64,000 nucleotides of DNA from Saccharothrix sp. ALI-22-I (GCF_001984175.1 NZ_MTQP01000068.1:558001-622000), one strand, 5' to 3'. Positions 7,675 to 17,501 are shown, counted from the stretch's first letter. Notes: generated from the letters alone by a model not told the origin. Translations and numbers: made by a program.

Positions 7675-8445
7675 ATGCGCATCGGGGCCCACGTCCGCGA
7701 CGACGACCCGCTCGGCGCCGCCGTCGAACGCGGCGCCGAAGTGGTCCAGTTCTTCCTGGCCGACCCGCAGGGCTGGAAGGCGCCGAAGCCACACCCTCAG
7801 ACCGACCGGTTGCTGGCCTCTGACCTGGACGTTTTCGTGCACGCGCCGTACCTGGCGAACGTCGCGTCGCTCAACAACCGGATCCGGATCCCGTCTCGCA
7901 AGATCGTGCTCCAGCACGCCGAGGCGGCGGCGAAGGTCGGAGCCAAGGGCCTGATCGTGCACGGCGGGCACGTGACCAAGGGCGAAGATCCGGGCGAGGG
8001 CATCTCGAACTGGCGGAAGATGTTCGAACGGCAGGCGGACAACGGCGGGTTCGCCGTGCCGATCCTGATCGAGAACACCGCGGGCGGCGAGAACGCCATG
8101 GCCCGGACGTTCGACATGCTCGGCAGGCTGTGGGACGCGGTCGGCGAGTTCGACGCCGGGTTCTGCCTGGACACCTGCCACGCGTTCGCCTCCGGTGAGG
8201 ACCTGGTCGGCATCGTGGACCGGGTGAAGGCCATCACCGGCCGCATCGACCTGGTCCACCTCAACAGCTCCCGCGACGAGTTCGGCTCCTCGCGTGATCG
8301 GCACGCCAACATCGCGTCCGGCACGATCGACCCCGAACAGTTGGTCGCGGTGGTCGCCACCGCCGGCTGTCCGGTCCTGGTCGAGACACCGGACGAAGGC
8401 CAAGCGGAGGACATCGCGTTCCTCCGCGAGCACTTGGGCCGATGA
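7675..8445 (+). CDS. nfo: Deoxyribonuclease IV (AP endonuclease, Nfo family)
   Basis: This 256-residue TIM-barrel protein opens with RIGAHVRDDDPLGAA and carries Nfo-family metal-ligand motifs: VHAPYLANVAS, LIVHGGHVTKG, ILIENTAGGENA, FCLDTCHAFASG, VHLNSSRDEFGSSRDRH and a C-terminal VETPDEG. In the family, three Zn ions coordinated by these His/Glu/Asp residues cut 5' of abasic sites in base excision repair. The ATG at 7675 starts directly at the first beta strand. Its stop overlaps the next gene by ATGA. Confidence 0.93.
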   Translation: MRIGAHVRDDDPLGAAVERGAEVVQFFLADPQGWKAPKPHPQTDRLLASDLDVFVHAPYLANVASLNNRIRIPSRKIVLQHAEAAAKVGAKGLIVHGGHVTKGEDPGEGISNWRKMFERQADNGGFAVPILIENTAGGENAMARTFDMLGRLWDAVGEFDAGFCLDTCHAFASGEDLVGIVDRVKAITGRIDLVHLNSSRDEFGSSRDRHANIASGTIDPEQLVAVVATAGCPVLVETPDEGQAEDIAFLREHLGR

Positions 8446-9851
8446 GCGTGACACGGGAGGTGGTGGCCGTGCCCGAGCGCGCGGACGCCGGGTCGCGGTT
8501 GCCGCGGTTCGGTCGGGTCGCGCTCGCCGCGGTCGTCCTCCTGTGCGGGCTGACGATGTTCGTCGGCTTCCTGAACAAGGACCGGTGCACCGGTCCGGAG
8601 TTCGACCAGTGGGGCCGCAGCGCGCCGGACTACGAGGAGCGCAACAAGGCCGAGGTCTGCTACTCCGACATCCAGCACCTGTGGATCGGCCGTGACGTCG
8701 ACCGGCACGTTTTCCCCTACGTGCACGGCAGCATCAACAGCAAGGGCGTGCTGGTCGGGGGCGTGGTCGAGTACCCGGTGCTGACCGGGCTGCTGATCTG
8801 GGCGGGTGCGATCTTCGCGCAGACCGACGCGGCGTTCCTGCTGTTCTCGGCGTTGCTGATGGCGCCGTTCGGGCTGGCCACCGGGTGGCTGCTGGGCAAG
8901 CTGAGCCGGTGGCGGGCGCTGATCTGGGCGCTCGGCCCGCCGATGGTGCTGTACGCGTTCCACAACTGGGACCTGCCGGTCGTGTTCTGCGCGGTGGCGG
9001 CGGTGTACGTCGTGCACCGGGGTTGGGGACGGCGCGAGCGGCCGTTGGTGGACCGCGCGGTGGTCGCGTCGGTGCTGCTGGGCATCGGGTTCGCGTTCAA
9101 GATCTACCCGGCGATCTTCGTGCTGCCGCTGTGCTTCTACGTGCTGACGGGTGGGTCGGGCGGCCGTTCGCTGCCGCGTGGGGTGCGGTACGACATCGCG
9201 GGCGCGGTGAAGGTCGCGCTGGCGTCCATCGTGACGGTGGTGCTGATCAACCTGCCGTTCGTGGTGGTCGGGTTGGAGGGCTGGAAGGCGTCGTTCGCGT
9301 TCCAGGGCCTGCGGCGGGTGGACATCACCACGAACTCGATCTGGTTCTGGTCGATGCGGCCGTTCATGTCGGACGCCACCATGCAGTCGGTGGTCGGCGT
9401 GCTGTCGCCGGTCGGGATCGTGGCGTCGTTCGTGCTGGCGTGCTGGATCGGCTGGCGTCGGTACCAGCGCGAGGGCACCTACCCCTGGGTGCCGGTGTCG
9501 GCCGCGATGCTGTGCGGGTTCCTGCTGCTGCACAAGGTGCACTCGCCGCAGTACACGCTGTGGTTGGTGCCGATGTTCGTGCTGCTGCGGGTGAACTGGG
9601 GCTGGGTGGCGGCGTACTTCGCGGCCGACTTCGCGATGGGCGTCGGCATCTTCCGGTGGTACTACGCGATCGAGTTCGGCGAGCCGTCCGGCATCTACGA
9701 CGGCTTCTCGGCCCAGGCCGTGGTCATCGGCGTCTGGGGCCGAGCCGCACTCCTGGTGGCCCTGTTCTACGTCTTCCTGCGCTCGGAAGTCACCTTCACC
9801 GACCGAGAACCCACCCGCCGCCGACGCCCCGCCTCCACACCTGCCGCCTGA
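8442..9851 (+). CDS. Polytopic membrane glycosyltransferase (GT87 / DUF2029-type)
   Basis: This 469-residue protein has about ten hydrophobic segments starting near residue 27. It has an extracytoplasmic loop with paired Cys (DRCTG, EVCYSD) and conserved blocks typical of polyprenyl-phosphate-dependent GT87 mannosyltransferases: VVEYPVLTGLL, FHNWDLPVVF, GFAFKIYPAIFVLP and HKVHSPQYTLWLVP. These enzymes elongate lipoarabinomannan-like or other envelope glycans outside the membrane. It overlaps nfo by four bases; a GTG at 8469 with a GGGAGG site is an alternative start. It is paralogous to the GT87-type gene at 10431-11987. Donor and acceptor are not known. Confidence 0.82.
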   Translation: MSVTREVVAVPERADAGSRLPRFGRVALAAVVLLCGLTMFVGFLNKDRCTGPEFDQWGRSAPDYEERNKAEVCYSDIQHLWIGRDVDRHVFPYVHGSINSKGVLVGGVVEYPVLTGLLIWAGAIFAQTDAAFLLFSALLMAPFGLATGWLLGKLSRWRALIWALGPPMVLYAFHNWDLPVVFCAVAAVYVVHRGWGRRERPLVDRAVVASVLLGIGFAFKIYPAIFVLPLCFYVLTGGSGGRSLPRGVRYDIAGAVKVALASIVTVVLINLPFVVVGLEGWKASFAFQGLRRVDITTNSIWFWSMRPFMSDATMQSVVGVLSPVGIVASFVLACWIGWRRYQREGTYPWVPVSAAMLCGFLLLHKVHSPQYTLWLVPMFVLLRVNWGWVAAYFAADFAMGVGIFRWYYAIEFGEPSGIYDGFSAQAVVIGVWGRAALLVALFYVFLRSEVTFTDREPTRRRRPASTPAA

Positions 9852-10065
9852 TCGACGCCGCGTCAGGCCGACGTCGGAGTTGTCCACAGGCGCGGCTTGA
9901 TCGCTGGGGAATGTCGGTGCTTGCCGGCAGGATCAAAACAAGGGTTCCCCTTGGCGGGGGACTCCTGCGAAGCACGGCCGTTGGCTCGTGGTTGCGAAGT
10001 TGTGCGAGCAGGATTCAGGGCCCGCCACCACGGCATGAACGGCGGAGGTTCCTGGCGCGTCTCCG

Positions 10066-10401
10066 CTAGGCCGCGTGGGTGCACGTCGTGCAGGTGCAGT
10101 CCGCGCAGGTGCACGACGAGCACGAGTCGGAGCAGTTCGCGCACGAGCAGGCGGCGTGGTTGCACGTCTCGCACGTGCAGTCGGCGCAGTCGCACGCCCC
10201 GCAGAAGTCCCCGCACCCCTCGCACGCACATCGCGTGCACTCGTCGTAGTGCACGCCGTCCTTCGTGGCGTGCTCGTGGTGCAGGTGGCCGTCGTGCAGG
10301 TAGTCCACGTGGTTCTCGTGCACCACGCCCTCGTGTCCGCACCCGGGTCCGTGGGTGTGGCGGTGTTCCTCTGCCGGGCGGTGCTCGATCGTCGTGGTCA
10401 T
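10066..10401 (-). CDS. His/Cys-rich metallothionein-like metal-binding protein
   Basis: This is a 111-residue protein with 20 Cys and about 15 His. Residues 1-52 are His-rich (EEHRHTHGPGCGHEG, NHVDYLHDGHLHHEH) and resemble small His-rich metal-binding peptides. Residues ~54-108 are almost only Cys separated by 1-3 small residues (CADCTCETC, CSCANCSDSCSSCTC, CADCTCTTC), with a near repeat of CADCTC. There is no signal peptide, so it is likely cytosolic storage of Zn, Cu or Cd. The AGGAGG site lies 6 bases before the ATG. It follows the GT87 gene by 29 bases. The upstream bases contain TGCGC-ATGA-GCGCA, a possible metal-sensor operator. Confidence 0.75.
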   Translation of the reverse strand: MTTTIEHRPAEEHRHTHGPGCGHEGVVHENHVDYLHDGHLHHEHATKDGVHYDECTRCACEGCGDFCGACDCADCTCETCNHAACSCANCSDSCSSCTCADCTCTTCTHAA

Positions 10402-10430
10402 CCGCGGCCTCCTATGCGCTCATGCGCACA

Positions 10431-11987
10431 TTAAGCCGGTTGCTCCACTTTCGCACGGCGACGGAACCGCAGCACGAAACGGTCCGGCGCGTTGTCGATG
10501 AAACCGCCGCACGGGTCGTCGTCCCCGGTCTGGCGCACCTTGTCCAACGCCGGGCGGTAGATCTCCCGCACGATGAACACGCACAGCACGATCACCGCGA
10601 TGTCCCGCGCCACCACCGCGCCGAGGAACCAGTCGATCGGCAGTCCCTTGTTGTCCTCACCCAGGTAGAAGAACATCCGCGGCACCCACACGAACGCGTC
10701 CACCGCCATCCACGCCAGCAGCAGCTTCCACCGAGGCAACGCCAGCACCGCCAGCGGCACGAGCCACAGCGAGTACTGCGGGCTCCACACCTTGTTCGTC
10801 AGCAGGAACGCGGCCACCACGAGGAACGCCAGCTGCGCGAACCTCGGCCGCCGCGGCGCGGACATCGTCACGAACCCGACCGCCGCGCAGCACACCAGGA
10901 ACAGCACCGCGCTGACGGTGTTCAACACCTCCGGCGCCTGACCCTGCACCAACCCCGGGTCGAAGCCGGGCCACCCGGTCCACTGCGCGACCACGTTGTA
11001 CAGCGAGTCCGGATCGACCCCGCGTTCGGTGTTCAGCCGGAAGAACTCGCGCCACCCGTCCGGGTACAGCCACGCGATCGGCGCGTTCACCAACGCCCAG
11101 GTCGCCAGCGTCGCACCCAACGTCGTCAACCCGGCCCGCAGCCGATCCGACCGCCAGCACAACAACAGCAGCGGCCCGAGCAGGAACAACGGGTACAGCT
11201 TCGCCGCGCCGCCCAGCCCGAGCAGCACACCCGCCAGCACCGGCTGCTTCCGCGCCCACGCCAACATGCCCGCCGTCGCGAACGCCGTCGCCAACGTGTC
11301 GAAGTTGGTGAACGCGTGCACCACGACCAGCGGTGACACCGCCACCAGCACCGCGTCGTACGGCCGTCGCCTGGCCAGCTGCGCCACCGCGTACGCGGTC
11401 ACCAGCCACGCCAGCGCCAACCACAGCGCGGTGATGTTGAAGTACACGATCACCGTCATGGGGTTCGGCAGCCACCCGGACGCGGCGATCGCCGTCCACC
11501 CCTGTGCCATGCGCGCGTTGAGCAACTGGAACATGCCCGTCAGCACCGGGTACTCCATGTACCGCACGTGCGCCGTCGGCTTGCCCTCGTCGTCCACCCA
11601 GAACGTCTTGTAGGGGAACGTGTCCGGCTTGTCCAACCGCTCCGCCGTGTACAGCGGCACGGTGTCCGAGTAGCACATCGCGGTGAACTGCTTGCTGCCC
11701 CGCCAGTCGAGCTGCACCACGCCGTTGTCGTCCACGTACTGCTGGATGCACGGCGACTTCTGGAACCACGCCAGCGCCAGCGTCACGACCGCGAACAGCA
11801 GCACTACCCGCAACGGCGTCCAGAACCACTGCCGCCCGACCGACGCGTGCCGGCCGACCGGCCCGCCGAGCGGCTTGCTCGCCGTCCGCGCCAACGGCTC
11901 GGTCCAGGTCGGGTTGACCCGCTCTTCCGGGCCGAGCGAGTCGGTGTCGTCGGCGTTCGCCTGCGAGTGCTGCGAGGGGCTGGCCAC
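10431..11987 (-). CDS. Polytopic membrane glycosyltransferase (GT87-like; Rv0051-type)
   Basis: This large polytopic membrane protein follows the PBP gene just as Rv0051 follows ponA1 in mycobacteria. The motifs parallel the 8442 gene: [39 protein letters not shown] and [14 protein letters not shown]. An external Cys-containing loop ([14 protein letters not shown]) follows the first membrane span. The frame is open up to a GTG at 12065, but no ribosome site is visible there. A GTG at 11987, 8 bases after TAGCAT, would suit a leaderless transcript and is chosen. Probable role in envelope glycan or lipid-linked sugar assembly. Start uncertain. Confidence 0.78.
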   Translation of the reverse strand: MASPSQHSQANADDTDSLGPEERVNPTWTEPLARTASKPLGGPVGRHASVGRQWFWTPLRVVLLFAVVTLALAWFQKSPCIQQYVDDNGVVQLDWRGSKQFTAMCYSDTVPLYTAERLDKPDTFPYKTFWVDDEGKPTAHVRYMEYPVLTGMFQLLNARMAQGWTAIAASGWLPNPMTVIVYFNITALWLALAWLVTAYAVAQLARRRPYDAVLVAVSPLVVVHAFTNFDTLATAFATAGMLAWARKQPVLAGVLLGLGGAAKLYPLFLLGPLLLLCWRSDRLRAGLTTLGATLATWALVNAPIAWLYPDGWREFFRLNTERGVDPDSLYNVVAQWTGWPGFDPGLVQGQAPEVLNTVSAVLFLVCCAAVGFVTMSAPRRPRFAQLAFLVVAAFLLTNKVWSPQYSLWLVPLAVLALPRWKLLLAWMAVDAFVWVPRMFFYLGEDNKGLPIDWFLGAVVARDIAVIVLCVFIVREIYRPALDKVRQTGDDDPCGGFIDNAPDRFVLRFRRRAKVEQPA

Positions 11988-12095
11988 GGGAACGGATGCT
12001 ACGGGCACCGGTCGACAACGTTCGTGAGGTCCGGCCATCTGCCCGGCGCGACACCCGCCGAACACCTCGCGACACGTCGCGACACCTCGGAACGC

Positions 12096-12137
12096 CGAAG
12101 GGCCCGACTCGGCGTGGTGCCGGGGTCGGGCCCTTCG
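12096..12137 (-). terminator. Strong terminator after the PBP gene
   Basis: A perfect 13-bp stem, CGAAGGGCCCGAC at 12096-12108 and its complement at 12125-12137, with a 16-base loop, lies 22 bases past the PBP stop. It separates the PBP transcript from the GT87-like gene downstream. Confidence 0.75.
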
Positions 12138-12159
12138 AGGTGTGCTTGGTCAACCTGCG

Positions 12160-15100
12160 CTAACCGGTTGGCAGACCGCCTCCGCCGCTGCTTGTTCCAC
12201 CGCTGCTTCCGCCACCGCCTCCGCCGCCGGGGTTGCCGCCGCCGATCGGATCAGTCTCCGGGGTGGTCGTCGGCGTGGTGGTCTGGCAGCCCACGATGCC
12301 GCACGGACGCGTAGTGGTCGGCCTCGTCGGCTGCTGGGTGGTCGTCGGCTGCTGGGTGGTCGTCGTCTTGTCGTCGTTGTCGGGCTTCTTGTCGCTGGTG
12401 GTGGTGGGCACCGTGGTGGTGGGGGTCGGCTTCTCGACCGTGGCCGGGCCCAGGAGCTTGGCCTTCGGGAACGGCTCGGGCGGTGTGCCGTTGAGGGCCT
12501 TGTCCATGAACTTCTTCCAGATCTGACCCGGCAGACCGCTACCGAAGACCGGGTTGCCCTTGGCGTCCTTCAACGCCACGTTGCCCTCGTTGCGGCCCAC
12601 CCACACCGACGCGGACAGCGACGGGGTGTACCCGACCATCCACGCCTTCGAGTTCTGCCCGGCGTCGTCGGGGAGCTCGTGCGTGCCGGTCTTGCCCGCG
12701 CACTCCCGACCCGCGCACTGGATCGACTTCGTCTCCTTCACGACGCCCTTGAGCGCCTCGGTCACGTTGTCGGCGATGTCCTGGCTCTTGGTCGGGTCCG
12801 CGTCGAACGCCGGCGTGGGCTCGTCGATGTGCTGGTGGACGGGCACACCTTCGTCGTTGACGATCTTCGAGATGAAGAACGGCTCGTGCTTGACGCCGCG
12901 CGCGGCGAAGGTCGCGTACGCCGCCGCCATGTCGAACGGCCGGACCTGCGCTTCACCACCGCCGATCGCGATACCGACGTTCGGCGGGCCACCGTTCTCG
13001 TTGACCAGGAGGTTGTGCGTCGCGCCCTGCACGTCCACCGTCTTGGGGATTCCCGCCGCGTACGCGGCGTCGGCGACCGGCTGGGTGCCGATCTCGATCA
13101 CCATCTCGTAGAACACCGTGTTCAGCGACAGTGCCATCGCCTTGCTGACGGGGCACTTCTCGCCGCAGGTGTTGCCCGAGTCGGACGCGTTGCGAATGAC
13201 GAGGGGTGCGTTGCCGCCGAGCTGGAAGGACTTCGGCGACCGGCCGTCGTAGGTCGTGTTGAGGCCCTTGCCCTTCTGCAACGCGGCGACCAGGTCGAAC
13301 GGCTTGAACGACGAGCCCGCCTCCTGGAGCGTGCCACGCGCGTAGTCCAGTCCGGTGCCGTCCGCGCCCGCGTAGTACGCCTTCACCGCACCCGTCTGCG
13401 GGTCGATCGCGCTGAGCGAGGTCTTCAACTCAGGGGGCTGGTTGCCCAGCACCTCGGCCACCGAGTCCTCGGCCGCCTGCTGCATCGGGGGGTCGATGGT
13501 GGTGTGGACGGTGACGCCCATTTTCTGGGACTTCTCGACGCCCCACTTGACCCGCTCCATCTCCGCGATGACCTGGTTCTTGATGTGCAGGCGCGGGCTG
13601 CTCAGGCCGGACTCGGTGCTCTGGTCGACGGGCGTCGGGAACTGCTCCGCCTGCCGGTAGGCATCGTTGATCCAGCCGAACCGGAGCAGCTGGTCCATCA
13701 CGTAGTTCCAGCGCTCAAGGGTGTACGCGGGCTCCTCGGACCGGCTCGGGCTCTGGATCATGCCCGCCAGCAGGGCGGCCTGCGAGTGGGTGAGCTTGCT
13801 GAGGTCGTCCAGGTTGAAGTACGCCTTCGCGGCGGTCTTGATGCCGTAGCCGCCCTTGCCGAAGTAGACCGTGTTCAGGTACGCGGTCATGATGGCGGGC
13901 TTGTCCTGCTGCTCGGACATCTTGTACGCGGTGACGGCCTCGGTGAACTTGCGGGACAGCGTGGCCGCGTCCTCGTCGGTGGCGTCCTTGACGTACTGCT
14001 GGGTGAGACCCGAGCCACCGCTGTTCTCGCCGTTGAGCTGGTACCAGGCCGCGCGGGCGATCGCCTGCATGTCGAAGCCGCGGTTCGTCATGAACGTCGG
14101 GTCCTCGGCCGCCATCACGGCTTCCTTGATGGTGTCCGGGATTTCCTCCCACTTGACCAGGGTGCGGTTCGCCTCGCCGGCGGCGATCGTGGTCATCTCG
14201 CTGCCGTCGGAGTACAGGATCTTGATCGCCTTGATCTGCTCGGCGGCGACCTGCTCCGGGTCCGGGACCGAGACCACCTGGTAGGCGACGGCGAACGCGA
14301 CGACCGGGGCGAGGAGCATCAGGCCGAAGGCCATGTACGTGGAGCGCCGAACGCGGCGCCAGATCTTCTTCTTGCGCACGACGCGGGCCTCCTCTTCGGT
14401 CAGCTCCTCGTCGTACTCGTCGTCGTAGAACGGTTCGAGCTCGACCTCGTCCTCGCGGTGCGTGAGGAGTTCGGGCTCGCGCGGCGTGCTCTGGTACACG
14501 GGCGGCAGCAGGTCCGTCGCCTCTTCACCGGGGTGCCGGTCCGGACCGGGGCCGCCGGGTCGGCGTGGACCGCCGGGACCGGACATCGGGGGACGGCCGC
14601 CTGGCGGCACCGGTCCGCCCGGGCCGCCTGGACCGCCTGGTCGGCGCATACCGCCGGGCGGGGTGTTCGGGCGCTGGGGCGGGCCACCGGGGACGCTGCC
14701 CGCGGCCGCCACGCCGTCGGGGACGCCGGGACCACCGGGCCGCGGACCGGCCGGACCGGGACGACCGGGGCCGTCCGCGAACCTGCCCGGACCGTCACCG
14801 GGGGCGCCGTGCCTGCTGTTCGGGCCGGGGCCACCTGGGCCTCCCGGACCTCCGGGTCCGCCCGGACCCGCCGGTCGGCGTGGCGGCGGGCCGCCTCGGG
14901 GGATGCCGCCAGGTGGCGTGCCCCCCGCCGGAGGGATGCCGCCCGGCGGTGTCACCGGACGGGAGAACCCGCCCGGTGGCGTGCCGTGCCGAGGGCCGGG
15001 GCCGTCGAGCGGAGCGCGCGCGAAACCACCTGGCGGGGTGTTCGGACGCTCCGGCTGATCCCCGGCTCCGTGCCGCGGTGTGTGGCCGCCGCCGTCCGGG

Positions 15101-15162
15101 TCTTCCCCGGTAGGCCACTGCGGCTCCGCGCCACGATGCCTGTCGTCATGCTGGTCGTTCAC
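12160..15162 (-). CDS. ponA1: Class A penicillin-binding protein (PonA1-type)
   Basis: This is a 1000-residue bifunctional peptidoglycan synthase. Residues 1-~210 are a cytoplasmic Pro/Gly/Arg-rich tail with repeated PPGG blocks, followed by an acidic stretch. One membrane span lies near 275 (FGLMLLAPVVAFAVAY). The GT51 transglycosylase domain follows (AAEDPTFMTNRGFD, GGSGLTQQYVKD, YFGKGGYGIKTAAKAYF). The transpeptidase has SSFK (active Ser), SLN and KTGT. The C terminus is a Thr/Pro/Gly-rich low-complexity tail, probably in the wall. The GTG at 15162 has GGGAGG upstream. Synteny with the mycobacterial ponA1 region supports the name. Confidence 0.93.
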   Translation of the reverse strand: MNDQHDDRHRGAEPQWPTGEDPDGGGHTPRHGAGDQPERPNTPPGGFARAPLDGPGPRHGTPPGGFSRPVTPPGGIPPAGGTPPGGIPRGGPPPRRPAGPGGPGGPGGPGGPGPNSRHGAPGDGPGRFADGPGRPGPAGPRPGGPGVPDGVAAAGSVPGGPPQRPNTPPGGMRRPGGPGGPGGPVPPGGRPPMSGPGGPRRPGGPGPDRHPGEEATDLLPPVYQSTPREPELLTHREDEVELEPFYDDEYDEELTEEEARVVRKKKIWRRVRRSTYMAFGLMLLAPVVAFAVAYQVVSVPDPEQVAAEQIKAIKILYSDGSEMTTIAAGEANRTLVKWEEIPDTIKEAVMAAEDPTFMTNRGFDMQAIARAAWYQLNGENSGGSGLTQQYVKDATDEDAATLSRKFTEAVTAYKMSEQQDKPAIMTAYLNTVYFGKGGYGIKTAAKAYFNLDDLSKLTHSQAALLAGMIQSPSRSEEPAYTLERWNYVMDQLLRFGWINDAYRQAEQFPTPVDQSTESGLSSPRLHIKNQVIAEMERVKWGVEKSQKMGVTVHTTIDPPMQQAAEDSVAEVLGNQPPELKTSLSAIDPQTGAVKAYYAGADGTGLDYARGTLQEAGSSFKPFDLVAALQKGKGLNTTYDGRSPKSFQLGGNAPLVIRNASDSGNTCGEKCPVSKAMALSLNTVFYEMVIEIGTQPVADAAYAAGIPKTVDVQGATHNLLVNENGGPPNVGIAIGGGEAQVRPFDMAAAYATFAARGVKHEPFFISKIVNDEGVPVHQHIDEPTPAFDADPTKSQDIADNVTEALKGVVKETKSIQCAGRECAGKTGTHELPDDAGQNSKAWMVGYTPSLSASVWVGRNEGNVALKDAKGNPVFGSGLPGQIWKKFMDKALNGTPPEPFPKAKLLGPATVEKPTPTTTVPTTTSDKKPDNDDKTTTTQQPTTTQQPTRPTTTRPCGIVGCQTTTPTTTPETDPIGGGNPGGGGGGGSSGGTSSGGGGLPTG

Positions 15163-15255
15163 GAAATGGCCTCCCAGACCGGCGTGCTGTGCACGCGGTT
15201 CGGTGGTCGTACGCCACTGCTCCTCGTCGGAGCGGCGCCCGCGGCCGGAGCAGGT

Positions 15256-15660
15256 TCACTCCGCCGCGGTCCTCCTGCGCGGCTTGCGAGAATCCAGGCC
15301 ACGCGTTCCCAGGACGTATGACTGCACCAGGTGGTTCCAACTACATGTGCGGCAAACTTCAACCACATACACGGTGAATTCCTCGAAAAGGTTCGCCATG
15401 CGGGTGAGCTCATCGGCGGTGCGCGCGGATCCGGCCGCGTGCTTGAGCTCGTCGCCGTAGACCCAGGACACGTGGGTGAGCGGTTCCTTCCGGCACACCG
15501 GGCAGGTCACATCACTCGGCTGACCGTGGAACTTCGCAGCTCGCAGCAGGTACGGACTGGCGTCACAGACCTCCATCGTGCCCACTCGACCCGCGTAGAC
15601 CTCCGCCAGCAGCGCACGGCGCTGCAAGGCGTAGTCCACGACCTGTCGTTGGGTCAACAC
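15256..15660 (-). CDS. DUF5318 family protein
   Basis: This 134-residue actinobacterial protein resembles the DUF5318 family encoded next to ponA1 (Rv0049 position). The N terminus is LTQRQVVDYALQRRALLAEV. Two CxxC pairs (CPVC and CRTC) suggest a small zinc ribbon, with EFTVYVVEVC before the second pair. The function is unknown. It is 94 bases upstream of the PBP on the same strand and probably co-transcribed, suggesting a link to cell-wall growth. The start is a GTG at 15660. Confidence 0.85.
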   Translation of the reverse strand: MLTQRQVVDYALQRRALLAEVYAGRVGTMEVCDASPYLLRAAKFHGQPSDVTCPVCRKEPLTHVSWVYGDELKHAAGSARTADELTRMANLFEEFTVYVVEVCRTCSWNHLVQSYVLGTRGLDSRKPRRRTAAE

Positions 15661-15770
15661 GACGACCAGAGTACGTGCCGCCCCAAGCCGGTCGATGGGC
15701 CGTTCGGGGCAGTGGGCCGAAGGCAGGGATCACTGTGTGCCACGCGACACAACATCAAGATGCGTGGATG

Positions 15771-15783
15771 TATCGGACCGATA
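15771..15783. promoter_or_regulatory. Palindrome in PadR/DUF5318 divergent promoter
   Basis: TATCGG-A-CCGATA is perfect around its central base and lies 46 bases before the PadR GTG, between divergent DUF5318 and PadR. PadR proteins usually bind such palindromes in their own promoters. Autoregulation of PadR-ino1 is inferred. Confidence 0.5.
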
Positions 15784-15828
15784 TAGTGGGTTCACCCATC
15801 GGCGCTCACCCGAGCGAGGAGGTGCCAC

Positions 15829-16374
15829 GTGCTGGAGTTCGCGATCCTCGGCCTGCTGCACGAAGCGCCGATGCACGGCTACGAGTTGCGCAAGCGCCTG
15901 CACGAGTTGCTGGGTGCGTTCCGCGCGTTCTCCTACGGAACGCTGTACCCCACGCTGCGCAAGTTGCAACGTGGTGGCCTCATCGTCGAGGAAGTGCCCG
16001 TGGACGACTCGGCCCGGTGGAGCCGCCGGGCGCGCAAGGTCTACAAGCTCACCGCCGAGGGCAAGGAGAGGTTCGCCGACCTGCTGGCCAACGCCGGTCC
16101 TCAGACGTGGGACGACGACTCGTTCGGCGTCCACGTCGCGTTCTTCTCCCGCACCCCCGCCGAGATCAGGATGCGCATCCTCGAAGGCCGCAGGCGCCGC
16201 GTCGAAGAGCGCCGCGAGGGGCTGCGCACCTCGTTATCAGCGACGAGTGAGCGCATCGACCGGTACACCCGGGAACTGCACCGCCTCGGGCTGGAGAGCA
16301 CCGAGCGCGAAGTGCGGTGGTTGAACGAGCTGATCGCCCACGAGCAGGCCGAACAGCGCGAGCGGGACCAATAA
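15829..16374 (+). CDS. PadR-family transcriptional regulator
   Basis: This is a 181-residue protein. The N-terminal winged helix has the PadR signature [22 protein letters not shown] and [18 protein letters not shown], with [13 protein letters not shown] as the wing. Residues ~105-181 are a long helical, charged C-terminal dimerisation region (Vir_act_alpha_C type). The GTG start has GAGGAGG 7 bases upstream. It precedes ino1 by 29 bases. The PadR-ino1 pair is conserved from Mycobacterium (Rv0047c-Rv0046c) to this organism, so it likely controls inositol synthesis. Confidence 0.93.
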   Translation: MLEFAILGLLHEAPMHGYELRKRLHELLGAFRAFSYGTLYPTLRKLQRGGLIVEEVPVDDSARWSRRARKVYKLTAEGKERFADLLANAGPQTWDDDSFGVHVAFFSRTPAEIRMRILEGRRRRVEERREGLRTSLSATSERIDRYTRELHRLGLESTEREVRWLNELIAHEQAEQRERDQ

Positions 16375-16403
16375 CTCTCATGGAAGAACAAGGAGGACTC
16401 GGC

Positions 16404-17495
16404 ATGGGCGACAACCGCCGCACCGTTCGAGTGGCCATTGTCGGGGTCGGCAACTGCGCGGCGTCGCTGGTGCAGGGCGTCCACTACTACCGCGATGCCG
16501 ATCCGAGCACCCGGGTGCCCGGTCTGATGCACGTCCGCTTCGGCGAGTACCACGTCAGCGACATCGAGTTCGTCGCCGCGTTCGACGTGGACGCCAAGAA
16601 GGTCGGCACAGACCTGTCAGAGGCCATCGGGGCGAGCGAGAACAACACGATCAAGATCGCCGACGTGCCGCCGCTGGGCGTCACCGTGCAGCGCGGGCAC
16701 ACCTTCGACGGTCTCGGCCGGTTCTACCGGGAGACCATCGAGGAGTCCGACGAGCAGCCGGTGGACGTCGTGCGGGCGCTGCGTGACGCGTCGGTCGACG
16801 TGCTGGTGTCGTACCTGCCGGTCGGCTCGGAGGAGGCGGACCGCTTCTACGCGCAGGCCGCCATCGACGCCGGTGTGGCGTTCGTCAACGCGCTGCCGGT
16901 GTTCATCGCCTCCGACCCGGAGTGGGCGGAGAAGTTCCGCGCGGCCGGTGTGCCGATCGTCGGCGACGACATCAAGTCGCAGGTCGGCGCCACCATCACG
17001 CACCGCGTGCTGGCCAAGCTGTTCGAGGACAGGGGTGTGCAGCTCGACCGGACCATGCAGCTCAACGTGGGCGGGAACATGGACTTCCTGAACATGAAGG
17101 AGCTGGAGCGGCTGGAGTCCAAGAAGGTCTCCAAGACGCAGGCGGTGACCTCGCAGGTCGACCGTGAAATGGGCAAGCGGAACGTGCACATCGGCCCGTC
17201 GGACTACGTGGCGTGGCTCGACGACCGCAAGTGGGCGTACGTGCGGCTGGAGGGCCGGGCGTTCGGCGACGTGCCGCTGAGCCTGGAGTACAAGCTCGAG
17301 GTGTGGGACTCGCCGAACTCGGCGGGCATCATCATCGACGCGGTGCGCGCCGCGAAGATCGCGCTGGACCGGGGGATCGGTGGCCCGATCCTGTCCGCGT
17401 CGTCGTACTTCATGAAGTCCCCGCCGGTGCAGTACTCGGACTCCGAGGCGCACGCGGCGGTCGAGGCGTTCATCCGCGGCGACGTGGAGCGCTGA
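16404..17495 (+). CDS. ino1: Inositol-3-phosphate synthase
   Basis: This 363-residue enzyme converts glucose 6-phosphate to 1D-myo-inositol 3-phosphate with NAD, feeding phosphatidylinositol and mycothiol. The Rossmann motif [16 protein letters not shown] is followed by family blocks [45 protein letters not shown] and [17 protein letters not shown]. Length matches the short actinobacterial type. The ATG at 16404 has AGGAGG 7 bases before it; an in-frame ATG at 16380 is less likely. A perfect terminator follows. Confidence 0.96.
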   Translation: MGDNRRTVRVAIVGVGNCAASLVQGVHYYRDADPSTRVPGLMHVRFGEYHVSDIEFVAAFDVDAKKVGTDLSEAIGASENNTIKIADVPPLGVTVQRGHTFDGLGRFYRETIEESDEQPVDVVRALRDASVDVLVSYLPVGSEEADRFYAQAAIDAGVAFVNALPVFIASDPEWAEKFRAAGVPIVGDDIKSQVGATITHRVLAKLFEDRGVQLDRTMQLNVGGNMDFLNMKELERLESKKVSKTQAVTSQVDREMGKRNVHIGPSDYVAWLDDRKWAYVRLEGRAFGDVPLSLEYKLEVWDSPNSAGIIIDAVRAAKIALDRGIGGPILSASSYFMKSPPVQYSDSEAHAAVEAFIRGDVER

Positions 17496-17501
17496 CGTCC
17501 G

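Noticed and set aside
7797-9887. 696-codon reverse frame across nfo and the glycosyltransferase
   Set aside because: His/Arg/Gln-rich shadow of two well-supported forward genes.
12142-15321. 1059-codon forward open frame opposite the PBP gene
   Set aside because: Arg/Gly/Leu-rich antisense shadow of the high-GC ponA1 gene, with no family motif; the reverse strand has complete PBP domains.
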